From: Irpex lacteus
Taxonomy: Eukaryota; Basidiomycota; Agaricomycetes; Polyporales; Irpicaceae
Assembly (NCBI GenBank): GCA_001986395.2
Contig: MQVO02000016.1
Span: forward strand, 740,226-804,225
Direction of reading: 5' to 3'
Length of the DNA: 64,000 nt
Positions 33,148 to 44,601 of the stretch are shown piece by piece; within the stretch, counting starts at the first letter, position 1; each line of letters begins with the position of its first letter. The notes beneath the pieces were generated by a model. The model was not told where the DNA came from. It did no database searches and saw only the letters and a program-made list of their open reading frames with translations. A program made the position numbers and the translations under genes.

Positions 33148-34541
33148 ATGGCCAGCTCAGACCCTCTCCTCGATTTGCTGGGCGATGCGCAGGATTTGGT
33201 GGATGAGAGCCTCGTAGCTCGTGCCTTGCTGCAGCCCGAGACGGACTCGTGGGAGGTGCGTTTCTCCTGTCGCGCTATACCTTATTGAAAAGTAGATATC
33301 CTGATCCTCTCATACTGGTAGCGTTTTTCTTTAGGTCCACTATACCCAACGCAAGATTATTTCAACGAGGTACACCACTCACTGCTCTATGATTCAGCTG
33401 CAGCCAGCCTAGAAGGTATGGTCGCAACGCTTCAGGTTCTCCTTCATCCGTGCCACGTCTGAGTTCCGTTACCAGCGAGTGAACAAACGATCAAAACGGA
33501 GCCCGTAGACGACGTTGATCTACTATCCACCGTTTCACAGCCCCAATACGAAGACGAAATCGCCAAATACTTGAACTTTCCCCACGAAAGTCTTGCCATT
33601 GCCCGTCCGACAACTACTACTGTTCTGTCAAGCTCATCGCCTATCGAAGACTCAGATGCTCCTCTACCTCATTCTAACCAAGAGCCCGCTGGGTACTCGC
33701 ACGTCAAAGAACGACTCGAGTATCCCGATACTACTACCACTTCGTCAAGCTCGTCCACCACCGAATGCGCTCCTTCGCTTCAACTCGATGATCATGCCTA
33801 CTTTACCGATCACCTATACGATACAATTACCGCTTCAGCTACCGCCGACTCCAGCTCGATCTCTGTTGCAGAGACCTGCTCAACTACCACTATCTCTTCG
33901 ACCTCGCTTTCGTTTAGCCCATTCTCCGGTTCATCCGCAAGCCCACTTATCCCATCGTTACACCAAGCTCCTCTTCGTTTAGCTCTCCCTTCGCTACTAT
34001 TTTGTCAAGCTCTTCCTCTGAGTTGTCCCCGTCTGGCGCGCCAACCATCAACACAGAAGACTTACCGTGCTCGACCGTCACTCTAGACGTACCATACTCG
34101 ACCGCCATCCCTGATCTTGATGCTGGTGAACCAGACGAGCCGGTTCATTACACCTTCGTGGACCCGCACGAGAAACCCAAGAAGCGACGAACCAAAGGCA
34201 TCAAAAACTCGACGCCCATCGCGTGCACCTTTTGTAGACGGCGCAAGATTCGGTGTGGGGGTCCGCAGGAGGGTGGGGTTTGCAAGTATGTATCCTTGGC
34301 ATTTCTACTTCTCCGAGAATCCGACTTTTATTGTTTCCGTGCTGACATGCTCGACGGGCAAACTGATGCATCGTCTCTCACTCATAGATCGTGCAACCGC
34401 CTGAACCATAAGGGAGAATGCTTTTTCCCGGCCGTCTCGTACCGCGGGCAACGACTCGGAGGTTCGAACTCGAAACGCAAGTCGACGTCGAAGTCTAAGA
34501 ACACTGGCCAATGCGCACTCCCTCCCTCCGAATCACCTTGA
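33148..34541 (+). pseudogene. Zn2Cys6 transcription factor, array copy 5, frameshifted
   Basis: Exons 33148-33255, 33322-33415, 33476-34285 and 34388-34541 follow the family pattern. MASSDPLLDLLGDAQDLVD, the SUMO-type IKTEPVDDVD and QPQYEDEIAKYLNF are present in one frame. Between about 33945 and 34000, inside the Ser/Thr-rich middle, the family frame moves by one register. The upstream frame runs on to a stop at 34086, and the zinc cluster (CTFCRRRKIRC) is in the other frame. No GT...AG intron restores it. The second intron border also needs a different acceptor (GTAG at 33318-33321). Most likely a recent pseudogene; a sequencing slip cannot be excluded. Confidence 0.75.
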
Positions 34542-34689
34542 GCATCAAAACGTTCAACTATAGCTGCCCCAACTTGAATGTCTCTTCCGGACGTCGGCCC
34601 TCTGCCTTCTTGATCTAACTCCCCTCATTCACTCTCATTCAATTTCCGACTGTCAACCTCGACCTCCCTATACTTAATCTGAATCTTCG

Positions 34690-34906
34690 ACTTCGTGGCC
34701 GAATCTGTAGCATGCTTACGTCTCTCTTGGCTTCTTGGCGGTCACCGATCAACACATCCTCACCTTCTTGTATCACCTTTCGTGACCAAAACTGTAGCAT
34801 GATTTCTTCGTCGCTTAGCTTCTTGGTTTCTTGAAGGTCACGTCTTCTTGTACCTCTTCGTGGCCGAATCTGTAGCATTCATTTTTTGGCTTCTTGGCGG
34901 TCATCG
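34690..34906. repeat. 3' minisatellite of unit 5, three copies
   Basis: Three clear copies start at 34690, 34777 and 34857: TTCGTG(G/A)CC, then (A/C)TGTAGCAT, then TTCTTGG and GGTCA(C/T). Copies are 50-65 bases with variable spacers. The cleanest example of the array-wide repeat. Confidence 0.65.
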
Positions 34907-35351
34907 CTCTATGTAGAATATCATACATCACCTGTACGTTGTATAAAATCATGACCGTCTTCTCGGCACATACTTAGTACATAGCACACCCAACATAATT
35001 GTAATAGTTTCTGTAGTATCTCGTCGTGGTATCATCACGGTATTGTCTTAGCCTTGCCCAGTGACTGCATCCTCCCCGTAGTCTGGAAGTCGGATGACTA
35101 CACCTTTTGTTCCCTATCTTCCCTCCTCGCCGGCGTCGCCGCCACACCCCTACTATATTATCTACATCCTCGCCCAATGGACCCATACACCTTTCGCCTC
35201 AAGGGAAATTTGAACCGAGATTTGAATTTACAGTAACGTATGAACACGACATCTTGAGACCTGCCAGTGGTTATTCAGTGTTTACTTATGTAACCGAAAT
35301 TGGTGGAGGTTTCACTGACTCTGCACAGCGCAGATGGTTGACAGCCGCTGC

Positions 35352-35985
35352 CTAGCCGTAAATATAGATATAATGATGTTCATCGGCATCTGCAGCGAGT
35401 GTTCCAATGAGCTGTAAAATCTATAAAAGCTAAAATGATACGGCCGTACCTCCTAGGTCGGCTAATGTTTCAAAGTCGGCTGCACGAAGCTTAGGACTCG
35501 GTCTTTCTTCGTTCCAGTAGAACAGAGTGATACAATCATCAAGCTTTCCTAGCTTTGCGCGTTGGGCTTCCATAAATTGGATGAGCTGATCGTGACTGTC
35601 GAACTCCAGTTGCAGTCGGATGAACCCCGGTTGTGCAGCACACAGTCCTACTATCTCTGGCCAGGGGGACAGTATAATGCTGGGCAGTTTGTTGGATGAG
35701 TGTCCTACATTAGAGGGTTCCGTAGTAGATTGGGAACAGATATGTGCTGAGAGCATAGAGATAGAGTCAATCGCTATGGAATCGCTAACATTTGTGACCG
35801 GGATCACCACCTGCGTGCCATAGAACGCAAGTTGGATTTCAGAAAGGAGTTCATCACCGGCAGCCTCAAATCCAAGAATTATTGTGCTGCATATACAGTC
35901 TGGCAATATATCAAGTCACTGTAAACACTTCGAATGAATGGATAGGCGACTCACAAGCTCGGGTGTCCCCCGGTGGAATGCCCGT
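35352..35985 (-). pseudogene. F-box gene, array copy 5, exon 1 deleted
   Basis: Exon 2 (35899-35450, ending RAADFETLADLGG) and exon 3 (35389-35352, DADEHHYIYIYG) are intact and nearest to copy 4. Exon 1 is gone. About 25 bases upstream of the exon 1 donor, the sequence jumps to what lies upstream of the start codon in other units (GAAATCTGTGACATCGCC, compare 29015-29040). About 1.2 kb is therefore missing relative to unit 4, including the whole F-box. No functional F-box protein is possible. Confidence 0.88.
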
Positions 35986-38530
35986 GAAATCTGTGACATC
36001 GCCACATAACGCTCATCGTGGAACCCATGGTACAACTAAGTAATCGAGACGCACGCACGCAGAGGACTCACAATGACGCCCATACTCCAGCTGTCGACCA
36101 CAGAATCGTACCTTGCAATTCCAGTTTGCGAGACGACTTCGAGAGCAGAGTAGCTAGACGGGCCACACATCGTCTACGGACAGCAGTGAGTTATTAGCCT
36201 CACAACGAGTAGGACAGAAAAAAAACTAACCCGGAGCTTGGTAAATTGAGGATTGGAGTCGGCCTACCGCAAGTGCGTGGCATAGTTGGTAGGCGATATG
36301 ACGAAGCTCGTCCTTAAATGATGCGTTTCTGACATTAGCAAGTAAGGGAAGGATAGGGGTAGTCGAATTCACGTACTGAGATCGTATTTAAGAAGCTCGT
36401 CCCTGGATACCTGCTCCAGTAGGAGTTCTACGAAACGACCGTTAACACCAGCCATCTCATCTCCCATCATTCGAAACTCACAAATATAAGCCTTCTCATA
36501 AACACCTCCGGATATCTGGGTCCTTCAGCCCCTCCAAAACCTTCACATCCTTCCGAGACATAGCCGCAGGGCCTAAGCTCGCCTGAGAACATATGGTAGC
36601 TCGTTAGTCTCCGGCCGTACACTGTCTACGTAGACCATATACATAGAACGTGACGGCTGAGACTATCGAGATTCCGTACTCTCAGGTACTTCAGGTACCC
36701 CTAGGTACTTTCAGGTTCGCTCTTAAGTATTCCCGCCAGTACCAGCGATGGCCCGTCAGTACCAGTGTCCTCTAGCTGGGTGTGGTGGCGCGATCAGTGC
36801 CCGCCTCATCGTCCTTATCGTAGTCGTAGTCGTAGTCTTGCAAGGTAGGTGGCTGTGACACGCTGGTAGACCACCTCAACCCTGATGACCTATCAGTACC
36901 AGCGTCCTCGGGTTGGGTGCGGCGGCCCCGATGTTTCGGAGAGAAGAGCAGAGTGGAGGACCGTATTAGTGTTCGAGAGCACCGGCGGGGTCATGCGGTA
37001 GTCTGGCTTTCCTTCGATAGATCGGTGGACGAACTTGAGATGGAGGCTTTGCAGAATAATCAGAAGTCAGCGAACAGGATAACTGAGAGGTGAGTACGCG
37101 CTGATATCCCATATTGATGAGAGGTTCCCATTCCCTTTTAAGCTCGAAAATTATCACTTCGATGCGGAAGTGTAGCCGGGCTCTATGAACGGACTCGAGC
37201 TCGTCATCCTGATCAGTATATACAGGTCAGTCTCACAACTAATCAAAATTCACGCAAAAAGCACATGACCTACAATTACACCCACACTCCAGCCGTAGAC
37301 GACAGACCGAGGAACTTTATCTCCGTTTGCGATACAACTTCGGGAGCGCGACAGCGGGTGGTTCATGCATCGTCTATGATACCAGTGAGTTGTTAGCCGC
37401 GGTTGGTCGAGCAATGGATGGGCCAGAAATAACAAACTCACGTGGAAGCTTCGTGATTCTGTCTGTCGCTTCAGCAGGACTAGTTTCGGGTACTTTGACT
37501 TGAGGAAAGTCGTCTGTCGTCGAAAGGACCTCCTCGGGCTGCAAGTCTCGATGCGCGATATCTCGACTGAGTATACTGCATTCATATTGAGCGCTCTAGT
37601 GGTGGTAACAACACCGAGCCCAACTTACTGTCGTTCATTGTATTGCATCGTGCCGTATTTCGTCTTCGGCTGATGCGTTTCTGGTGTTGGTAAGTAAGGA
37701 CGGCAGGGGTAATCGAATTCACATACTCGGACTCTTCCTCCCATGGATATATGCAAGAATACTATGGCTAGGGACTTAGTCGAACCTAATTTCTGTAAGA
37801 CGACCGTTAACACCAGCTGTCCTGTCTTAAATATCGCTCTAAACTCACTGATATTATCGTTCTCGCGCGGACAAACATCCGGATGGTTCATATTCTCCAT
37901 ATTCTTCATGTCTGCAACATAGTCGTAAGGTACGGCCTCAACTCATTCCCGCTCGTGTCCGTCGTAATGCCCGTCCGCGCGGCCGCCTTCGCATGGTACA
38001 TCGCCATCATACTCTCCGCGTACCAGTCTCCATTCTCTCTGCATAGAGTCTTCCAGAGTCATACCGTAGTCCAGCGTAGACAAGCCAGAGAAGCGTTCTT
38101 TGCGACATTTTTGTAATGCGGACCATTCGAGCACAATATTTACGAAACGATCGTCAACACCAGCCGTCCCATTTCAAACATCACTCCAAACTCACTGATG
38201 TTATCCCTCTAGAGCGGATAAATATTCGGATGCTTCATATTGACCAAATTCTTAATCTCTGCAACATAGTCGCAAGATCCGTCGGCCTCAAACCATTCCC
38301 GCTCGCGTCCGTCGTGGTGCTCACCCGCGCAGCCGCCTTTAAATGGTTCATCGCCATCATATTCACCGCGTACCAATTTCCACTCTCTCCGAGTAGGGTC
38401 CTCCAGAGTCATCCCGGAATCCAAAGAAAGCAGGATTGAGAACCGCCTTCTTACAGTAATGATTTTATCGTCCGTCAGGAAACAGTTGTTCGTACGGTTG
38501 GTCTGCAAGATCGTTCTGGATACCAAGACG
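35986..38530 (-). pseudogene. Protein kinase relics at the right end of the array
   Basis: No intact gene. At 37570-37465 the minus strand reads DIAHRDLQPEEVLSTTDDF followed by QVKV, a decayed catalytic loop with Lys changed to Gln. At 37909-37860 MKNMENMNHPDV resembles the alpha-C/beta-4 region, and at 38434-38209 a second N-lobe fragment occurs with the HPNIYPL turn. Recognisable unit sequence ends near 38,530. Confidence 0.5.
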
Positions 38531-39373
38531 TCTCAAAGAATGACGTGTGTGATGGGAGTAAGGGCAGCGTGGACAGGCACGCAAGGTTGACGGGAGAGTA
38601 AGGATGAACCGAATGGATGATGAGAGGCGCATGGGAGGCGCATCAAGTGAGCACGTGTGGAGCGTGTCAAGCCTGTATATGGCTACAGAGGCGGCGTGAG
38701 CGTCTGCGTTAAGTAGTTATCATTGATTGCGTGTAATAAGTTACGGGAATGGATAAGTCTCAGTGCTGTACTGGACACTTAACTTGCTTCGCGGACATGT
38801 ACTGACAGGAAAAGAAACTGTAGTCAAGCATCCCATGTGTAGGACTTTACAAATCTTTAGGGTGGCAAGCTGCGTATTCTCTTATTGGCCAGAAAGTAAG
38901 GTGCTCCTGGTCATGCACGGCTCACCATGCGAAGCGGCACGATTTTGTGTCAAGAGAGCCAAGTGTGCTGGCTACTGTCGGTGTATTTATGCACAGTCCT
39001 TCCCCATTCGACAACAGACTTACTGTAGCTACGCTGTTTTCGGGATAACATGTCAGTCGCACGATGTTTCTCTGCATCGTACAGCCCGTCAAGCCCGATG
39101 CTGCCCACTTTTGAATAAATTCATCCCCAGTTCGAGCATAGCGAGATTTGTTCCATGGTCGTGCTGGAAACGAGTGTCCAGAGCTAAGCCGTCCACTGAA
39201 CAACGGAGTGTAGGGGGTTCTGGAGGAGGGGAGCACAATCCCTGCCCTCCCGCCCTCATCCAAGTTCCTCAAGTTCCCTCTGCTCGTACGGCTTCGGCTT
39301 GGTTGTATACATAATCGTAAGTTCTGCTCCCCTATATTCGAGCTTAACTACTCTTATTCAGGGCCATTGACAG
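38531..39373. other. Spacer between array and transposase gene
   Basis: No supported gene. Two overlapping open frames (38763-39314 plus, 39272-38922 minus) show no recognisable domain. The left terminal repeat of the MULE-like element could lie here, but I could not identify it. Confidence 0.3.
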
Positions 39374-42300
39374 ATGCCCAAGCCATTTCACCTCAACGAG
39401 TCAATATCGCCGGTGCTACGCCATCATTCTCCTACTAGGCACGATGCCGGAAGCCTTGCCAACACGGTCAGAGTGCATGAGAGAGAAGAAATTAAGCCAC
39501 CTGTCAGTTAACCGTCTCTCTGGCTGACACTACAGAGACAGGACTAACCTAGCAATGTGATAGCTTCGACTCTACAGTGACGTGAAGCTGGATGGGGACG
39601 ACCCTCTAGATCTTCTGGCCGGTGTGAGCTCGTCGTCGCATATGCTTGCCTGGGATGACAGACGTGAGAGCACAAAGGTACTTTCTATCACAAATTAATT
39701 GCTACGTTTGCTTACCGGACGGTGTCATCAGTGTCCTGTAAAGTCCCTATTCTGCGACGATGTTCAGCGCGCAGCTATTCTGGCTATCCATGAAGAAGGG
39801 AAGCAGTACACTCGGACGTTCTCCTCGTCACAGATTGGGCGGACGAGTGCTGCTGAGTTACTTTCCAAGAACAACTTGGACGAAGCCTCACTTGTTAAGC
39901 TGGAGAGTAAGTGGAGTATTGTGTGGTCTCGCGAGTGGAAGAATTGCGATAATCGCACACGTCGTGTACTATACCAATGGTAATTTAGCGAACTACAATA
40001 TACAGTTATACATGTGTTAATCGTTGCTTGTATCAAGTATCTGTGGGTATCACTCACCTGCACGACGTGCAAAGAAGCGAAAGCGGGAGGACACTTCCAG
40101 TCTGTCGGAGGATCCAGGCATTGCGTCTGCAGGGTGTAGTGCGGAAGTCGGGGTCCGACGTGCAGCATACCCTTTCACAGGCTGCTTGGCTCACGCTGAC
40201 GTGACGTATCAAGTCGATGAAGCTGGCGGTCAAGTTCAGGCAGTGAAGAGAGTGATCGCTTACCTCGGACACAACGACGCGTGTACGAAGGCAGAGCTGG
40301 TCCGCGCACCTTCAGTCCCTTTGCACGACCACGTCTTGGAGGTTGCGCTCCGTCAACTAAGGAATGGTGCAAGGTATGTATAGGTACTTATCGTGCATAG
40401 TGCCGCGTTTACAAGACGTACAATTCTTTGGACTCATTCTACACCGCCTTTTATCTAGCATAAATTCACTTCAACAAACAAACATGGAGATGCTCACACG
40501 TGCGGCTTACCGAGATCAGGCAGCCTTCGACGATAGTACTGCCAACCACCGATACCAATTACTTCCTTCCGATTTCAGCGGCTTGTATCGCCAGCACTAC
40601 CGCAAGTCCTTCGGCATCAACGTTAAGATTGCACCGGAGCATAACGTTGATAACTGGCTCAACCCGAAGAGCTCATTCTTCAAGCCTGAAGTTCACGATG
40701 CCGTCTTCCACTATCATGCTAGGGCTTCGGACGAGGAACGTCTCAAAATCTGCATATCAACTACAGAGATGACGGAGGCAGCTTGGACTTACTGTCATAA
40801 AGGCCAGCTCGTTCTCGACGGAACATTTGGCCTGTGTACGTCCAGACTGTTAGTGTGGATAGCACTGGGCGTAGATAAGTCCGGGCATGGCGTACCTGTC
40901 GCGGTGTTCTTGTTTTCTGCGCCTACAGGAAACCGTGCTACTCATGCCGGATATGACACCGCCATCCTCACTGATGTACTAAAGCAGTGGAGGAACTGGC
41001 TCGGGCAGAGGAACGGTGAGGAGTTCACTCCTTATGTCGCCATTACCGATACGGATATCAAGGCTCGAGGGGCGCTGATCCAGGTATGGGCGGAGATCAT
41101 CCTCCTGCTCTGCAAGTTTCACACTCGTCAGTGCTGGACAAACAAGCGTAGCACCGTCTTACCTAAGGGTGAATCTCACTGGCGGACTTACCTGAACGGG
41201 AGACTTCTGTCACTAGAAGAGTCGTAAGTGTTTGCATTTGGCACCGAGGTTATATTTTATAGCTTACACTGTCAACGTCTTATTTGGCGTGTAGTCTTCT
41301 CAATTCAACGCAGCACGTCGATGCCCTGCACCTCATAGAACGCTTGAGGCAAGAGTGCAGTTTCATCTCTCTGCAACCAGACGGGAAACCGTATCTGGAT
41401 GGGCTCAATAAGTATCTGGACTACATGGTATCTTACTGGATGCCTGCGTCAATGTGGAGTAGCTGGTCCCGCAAAGGGCGGAACCTAGCTGCTGGTCGTC
41501 TCAAGATACCCCTGGAAGGCGTTCTACCTACAACGAATCATCTCGAATCGTTGAATGGGGCCTTGAAGCGCAAATACATACCTCAGTGGCAGCATTCAGG
41601 GCACCGTCTGCGTTTTGATATGCTGCTATATCACCTTGTCTCCAGTATTCTTCCGCAGATCTATGCGCAGCAGCGTATAGTGACCCAGTACGCTGTTTGG
41701 AAGGCCCGTCGGTTTCAAATCTCTACTCCTAATGATACTACAGGAGCGACTTCAGCAGCTGGTCCCAGCTATGTTGCTCAGGCACACGTACCATATGCTT
41801 GGTACACACCTGATGCTCGCCGCGATGCGGATGCTAAAGCAATTTTTGCCAGCCATAAGCTGCATCCAATCCCTAGTGCACGTCCTCACGAGCTGTGGGC
41901 CCGCTGTACATCAGTCTCCGACGACTCAAAGACATACTGGCTTACCTCTCATCCTAGTGGGGCTGCTACTTGTACTTGTCCTGACTGGCTGAGGCGAGGC
42001 GGGGCATGTAAGCATATGCGCGCCTTCCGCCTTCTCATAGAGCATTGGATTGGCGTAGGCCAGCTGCTTCCGAACTCTTTCCACTTTCCTGGCTCGCTCG
42101 CTGAGGCCGAGTCAGTTGAAGCACGCAATCGTGCTTGGTACGGACATGGATACGACGGATCGGTGACCTCGCCACCACCGGAATCACTTGCTGCCGGTCT
42201 AAGTATATCCGGCGAGGCCTTACGCACCTCGGCTGCTCATGACCTCCTCACTCTCCAGCTTAGCTCTACTGTCGGTAGCACCTCCGCGTTAACTCTCCCT

Positions 42301-43014
42301 CGCCATCTCCAGTCCGCTAGAAAGCACTTACAGAGCAGCGAACACACTCCACAACTGCTGCCGCCTACTCACCCTCTGGTTGGCACTACGCTTGAGATGG
42401 AGGCGGAAAGGGTGTCCGAAGTTATGCGCCTCAGTGGAGACAGCACGTTCGCTGAGCCCGAGAGAGTAGACGGTTCTCCTGTGGACCTAGAGGATAAAGA
42501 GCAGGTGCGTCTCAATCTGTGTAGCTCGTACGCTTTCTCATGGAATTGACACTCACAAATGTACCGCTAGCTCTCTGACAATCGCAAAGCCATAGGACTT
42601 CAGCTAACGCAGAGACTTCAGCACGACGTCTCAAAAGTATTGCCTGCCCTTCACGGAATCATGACTTACCTGAACGATCCTCACTTTGCGCTATTCCCTC
42701 AAGAATCTCTCTCCGAGTTTGAGGCAGTCATTGTATCCATTGGCAAGAGTCTGTCAGGTACACATCCTCATGCGAGTGTTACCAGTAATGCAGTTACACC
42801 GGCGCAGCCTGAGCTGGACCGCGACTCTCTACCTCCTGGTGAGTTCACGCTGTTGGCTTATTACATCTTCTGATAATCTTACCGCACAGTTATCGCAGAG
42901 AATCTCTGTCCGAAGACTATGAAACCTGCAGTAAGAGGGATGATCTATCGTAGCATCCTCCCCCCTTCTCCCGAGAAGCGTCAGAAAAGGCAGGACTCAA
43001 GGGGGATACATTGA
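39374..43014 (+). CDS. MULE-type transposase with SWIM zinc finger
   Basis: Predicted cut-and-paste DNA transposase. Seven exons join in one frame: 39578-39677, 39732-39979, 40038-40373, 40459-41223, 41295-42504, 42571-42838 and 42890-43014, about 1,017 residues. The first exon is unresolved; an ATG at 39374 is a candidate. The catalytic core has LVLDGTFG (first Asp), AITDTDIKARGAL (second Asp) and CKFHTRQCW, the order seen in Mutator-like DDE transposases. A SWIM finger, CTCPDWLRRGGACKHMRAF (CxC...CxH), lies at about 41970-42030. A basic RRAKKRKRED stretch follows the third-exon start. No stop or frameshift was found, so it may be active or recently active, or a domesticated SWIM protein. 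Confidence 0.75.
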
Positions 43015-43455
43015 CATACCATTCCTATCCTGTGTTAGATACGTGCAATTTAGGCCGCAAATTTGTCGCACTAGGTTCAGAACGGTTTCACGGTCCTACT
43101 GAAGTATCGAGGGTCAATATCATCACTTATACCCAGAAACAACTTGAAGTAAGATAGATAGCTTCGCTGCGACTTCAATCGCACATGCTACGGTAAGATA
43201 GGGCGGTGTGTAGGATTGTCGAATGTAAGTCGTTATCGTTGGCCGAAGGATACCTTGTTGCGAGCGAATCCTCGGATTTGGAGGACGGTGGCCAACAAGG
43301 TTGCCTGCCTCAGCTTCAGGCCCGTTGCTCGACAGAGAAGCTTCTTCAACGCGATTGTTGATGACTCATGGCTTGTGGTTGACCGATAGAGAAACGAGGT
43401 CTTGTTCGCCGGTGGCATCGACGTCCCTGGAACGAGCTTTGAGACGAACTGCAAA

Positions 43456-44601
43456 TCAAAGACGTAAATTAGCACAGTTCAAATCATCTAGACGACATTG
43501 AAGCACTGACGCATGCGGTCGAAAGTAAGTAATACTACTTTCGATGCGTTTGTGGTGTCGTGCTTGTGACCGTTGGACTGCAGGAAGACTGATCTGTCTG
43601 CCCAATGAGTCGTTTGCCGAGCGGTAGCGGGCCAAGTTGCCGAGGGACTCTACCCAGTTACTGTTGAAGGGGGCCAGGTTCGGCTCGTCGAGCAGGCCTA
43701 AATAGAAGGTGTATGCGTAGTAGATGAAGCTCTGCAAAAGGAGGCTCATTTGCCTGTATAAGGTTATCAGATACCACACTTACAACTAGATGTTCGAGCG
43801 CAGCATTCTCCTCGGCTTCAGGTGGACACGATGATGCGGCACGACGCAGAGTTTTGAGTAAATGATAGAAGGCGGTCTTCCACAAGCGTGCGACGAGGCC
43901 GTACTTGGTGGGAATATGTCGTAGCGATTGAGGAACAGAGGGAACCATAGTTAGAGTGAGCAAGTCATGAATCGACTCCGAAAGCCTACACGAAGTGTCA
44001 GTAGCAGCACAGTAAAGAAGAACATTGACACGCACTCCTTATGCTTGACAACAAGCTCCCTGTACCCATCCTTCTCCCCTGTCTGCAACCCAACCTCCTT
44101 CCGTATCACTCCATTCTGCTGCGTCTTCAGCAGCACGCCCATACGCTGCGGGCTCAGCTCCAAACTTTCTTGCATCTCCGGATCGGACTCCTTCGTTAGC
44201 TGGTCCTCGATGGCGACCACCCTTCGGTATAATAGTTTAAGACGACTTGATAGTACAGACGTTGAGGCCGCGCTGTCTTCTGAGCGTGGCCCCTTGCTGA
44301 AGATGGCGGACGAAGCGGATGAGTTGGTAGTGGTAGAGTTGAGAGTGAAGTTCGAGGAGATAGTCGAATGCGCGTAAGAAGCTGATGACGTAGACGAGGC
44401 AGATACCCAGTCCCCTGAGCTCTTCGGCGTCGGCGGCGCACGAGGTATCGGTGGCGACCCATTCGCACCAGGCCTCATCAGTAGTCCCGGACGATGATAC
44501 GGGTCGTCCTTCTTCGGATCGAACAACCTAGCCCCGTCCCGCCCAGCAGGCACACGTCCTTGATATCGGACTGCAGAGGGCGGGACGCCGCTACGAGCCA
44601 C
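43456..44601 (-). CDS. Est1/SMG7-like protein, 3'-truncated
   Basis: Minus-strand exons 44601-44036, 43985-43784 and 43731-43456 join in frame into about 348 residues. The start contains ARLFDPKKDDPYHRPGLL and a Ser-rich stretch. Exons 2 and 3 read RLWKTAFYHLLKTLRRA and SFIYYAYTFYLGLLDEP, then NWVESLGNLARYRSA. These match the 14-3-3-like TPR part of Est1/SMG5/SMG7 proteins, which act in telomerase recruitment and nonsense-mediated mRNA decay. Family members are usually near 1,000 residues. After LARYRSA the sequence changes to unrelated Arg-rich residues and stops, so the rest of the TPR domain and the C-terminal half are absent. Probably a truncated duplicate. An exon upstream of 44601 is possible. 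Confidence 0.6.

Larger units (their letters stand above)
1..38530. repeat. Tandem array of five TF / F-box / kinase-relic units
   Basis: The same gene order recurs five times: minus-strand kinase relics, minus-strand TPAKG gene, CACGTGAC promoter region, plus-strand Zn2Cys6 gene, minisatellite, minus-strand F-box gene. Zn2Cys6 start codons lie at 1785, 8693, 16333, 25047 and 33148, giving spacings of 6.9, 7.6, 8.7 and 8.1 kb. Non-coding sequence is also shared, for example the CGCA microsatellite block and the upstream modules, so whole segments were duplicated rather than single genes. The left edge of the window falls inside a unit, so more copies may lie outside. The right edge is placed near 38,530, where recognisable unit sequence stops. 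Copies have diverged clearly, which argues against an assembly duplicate. Confidence 0.9.

Noticed and set aside
1..38530. CRISPR-like or prophage array
   Set aside because: The repeats are kilobase-scale gene modules with introns and minisatellites, in a fungal genome. There are no short identical repeats with unique spacers.
38763..39314. 183-codon plus-strand frame before the transposase
   Set aside because: No domain, no matching splice signals and no link in frame to the transposase exons. Left as unexplained spacer.
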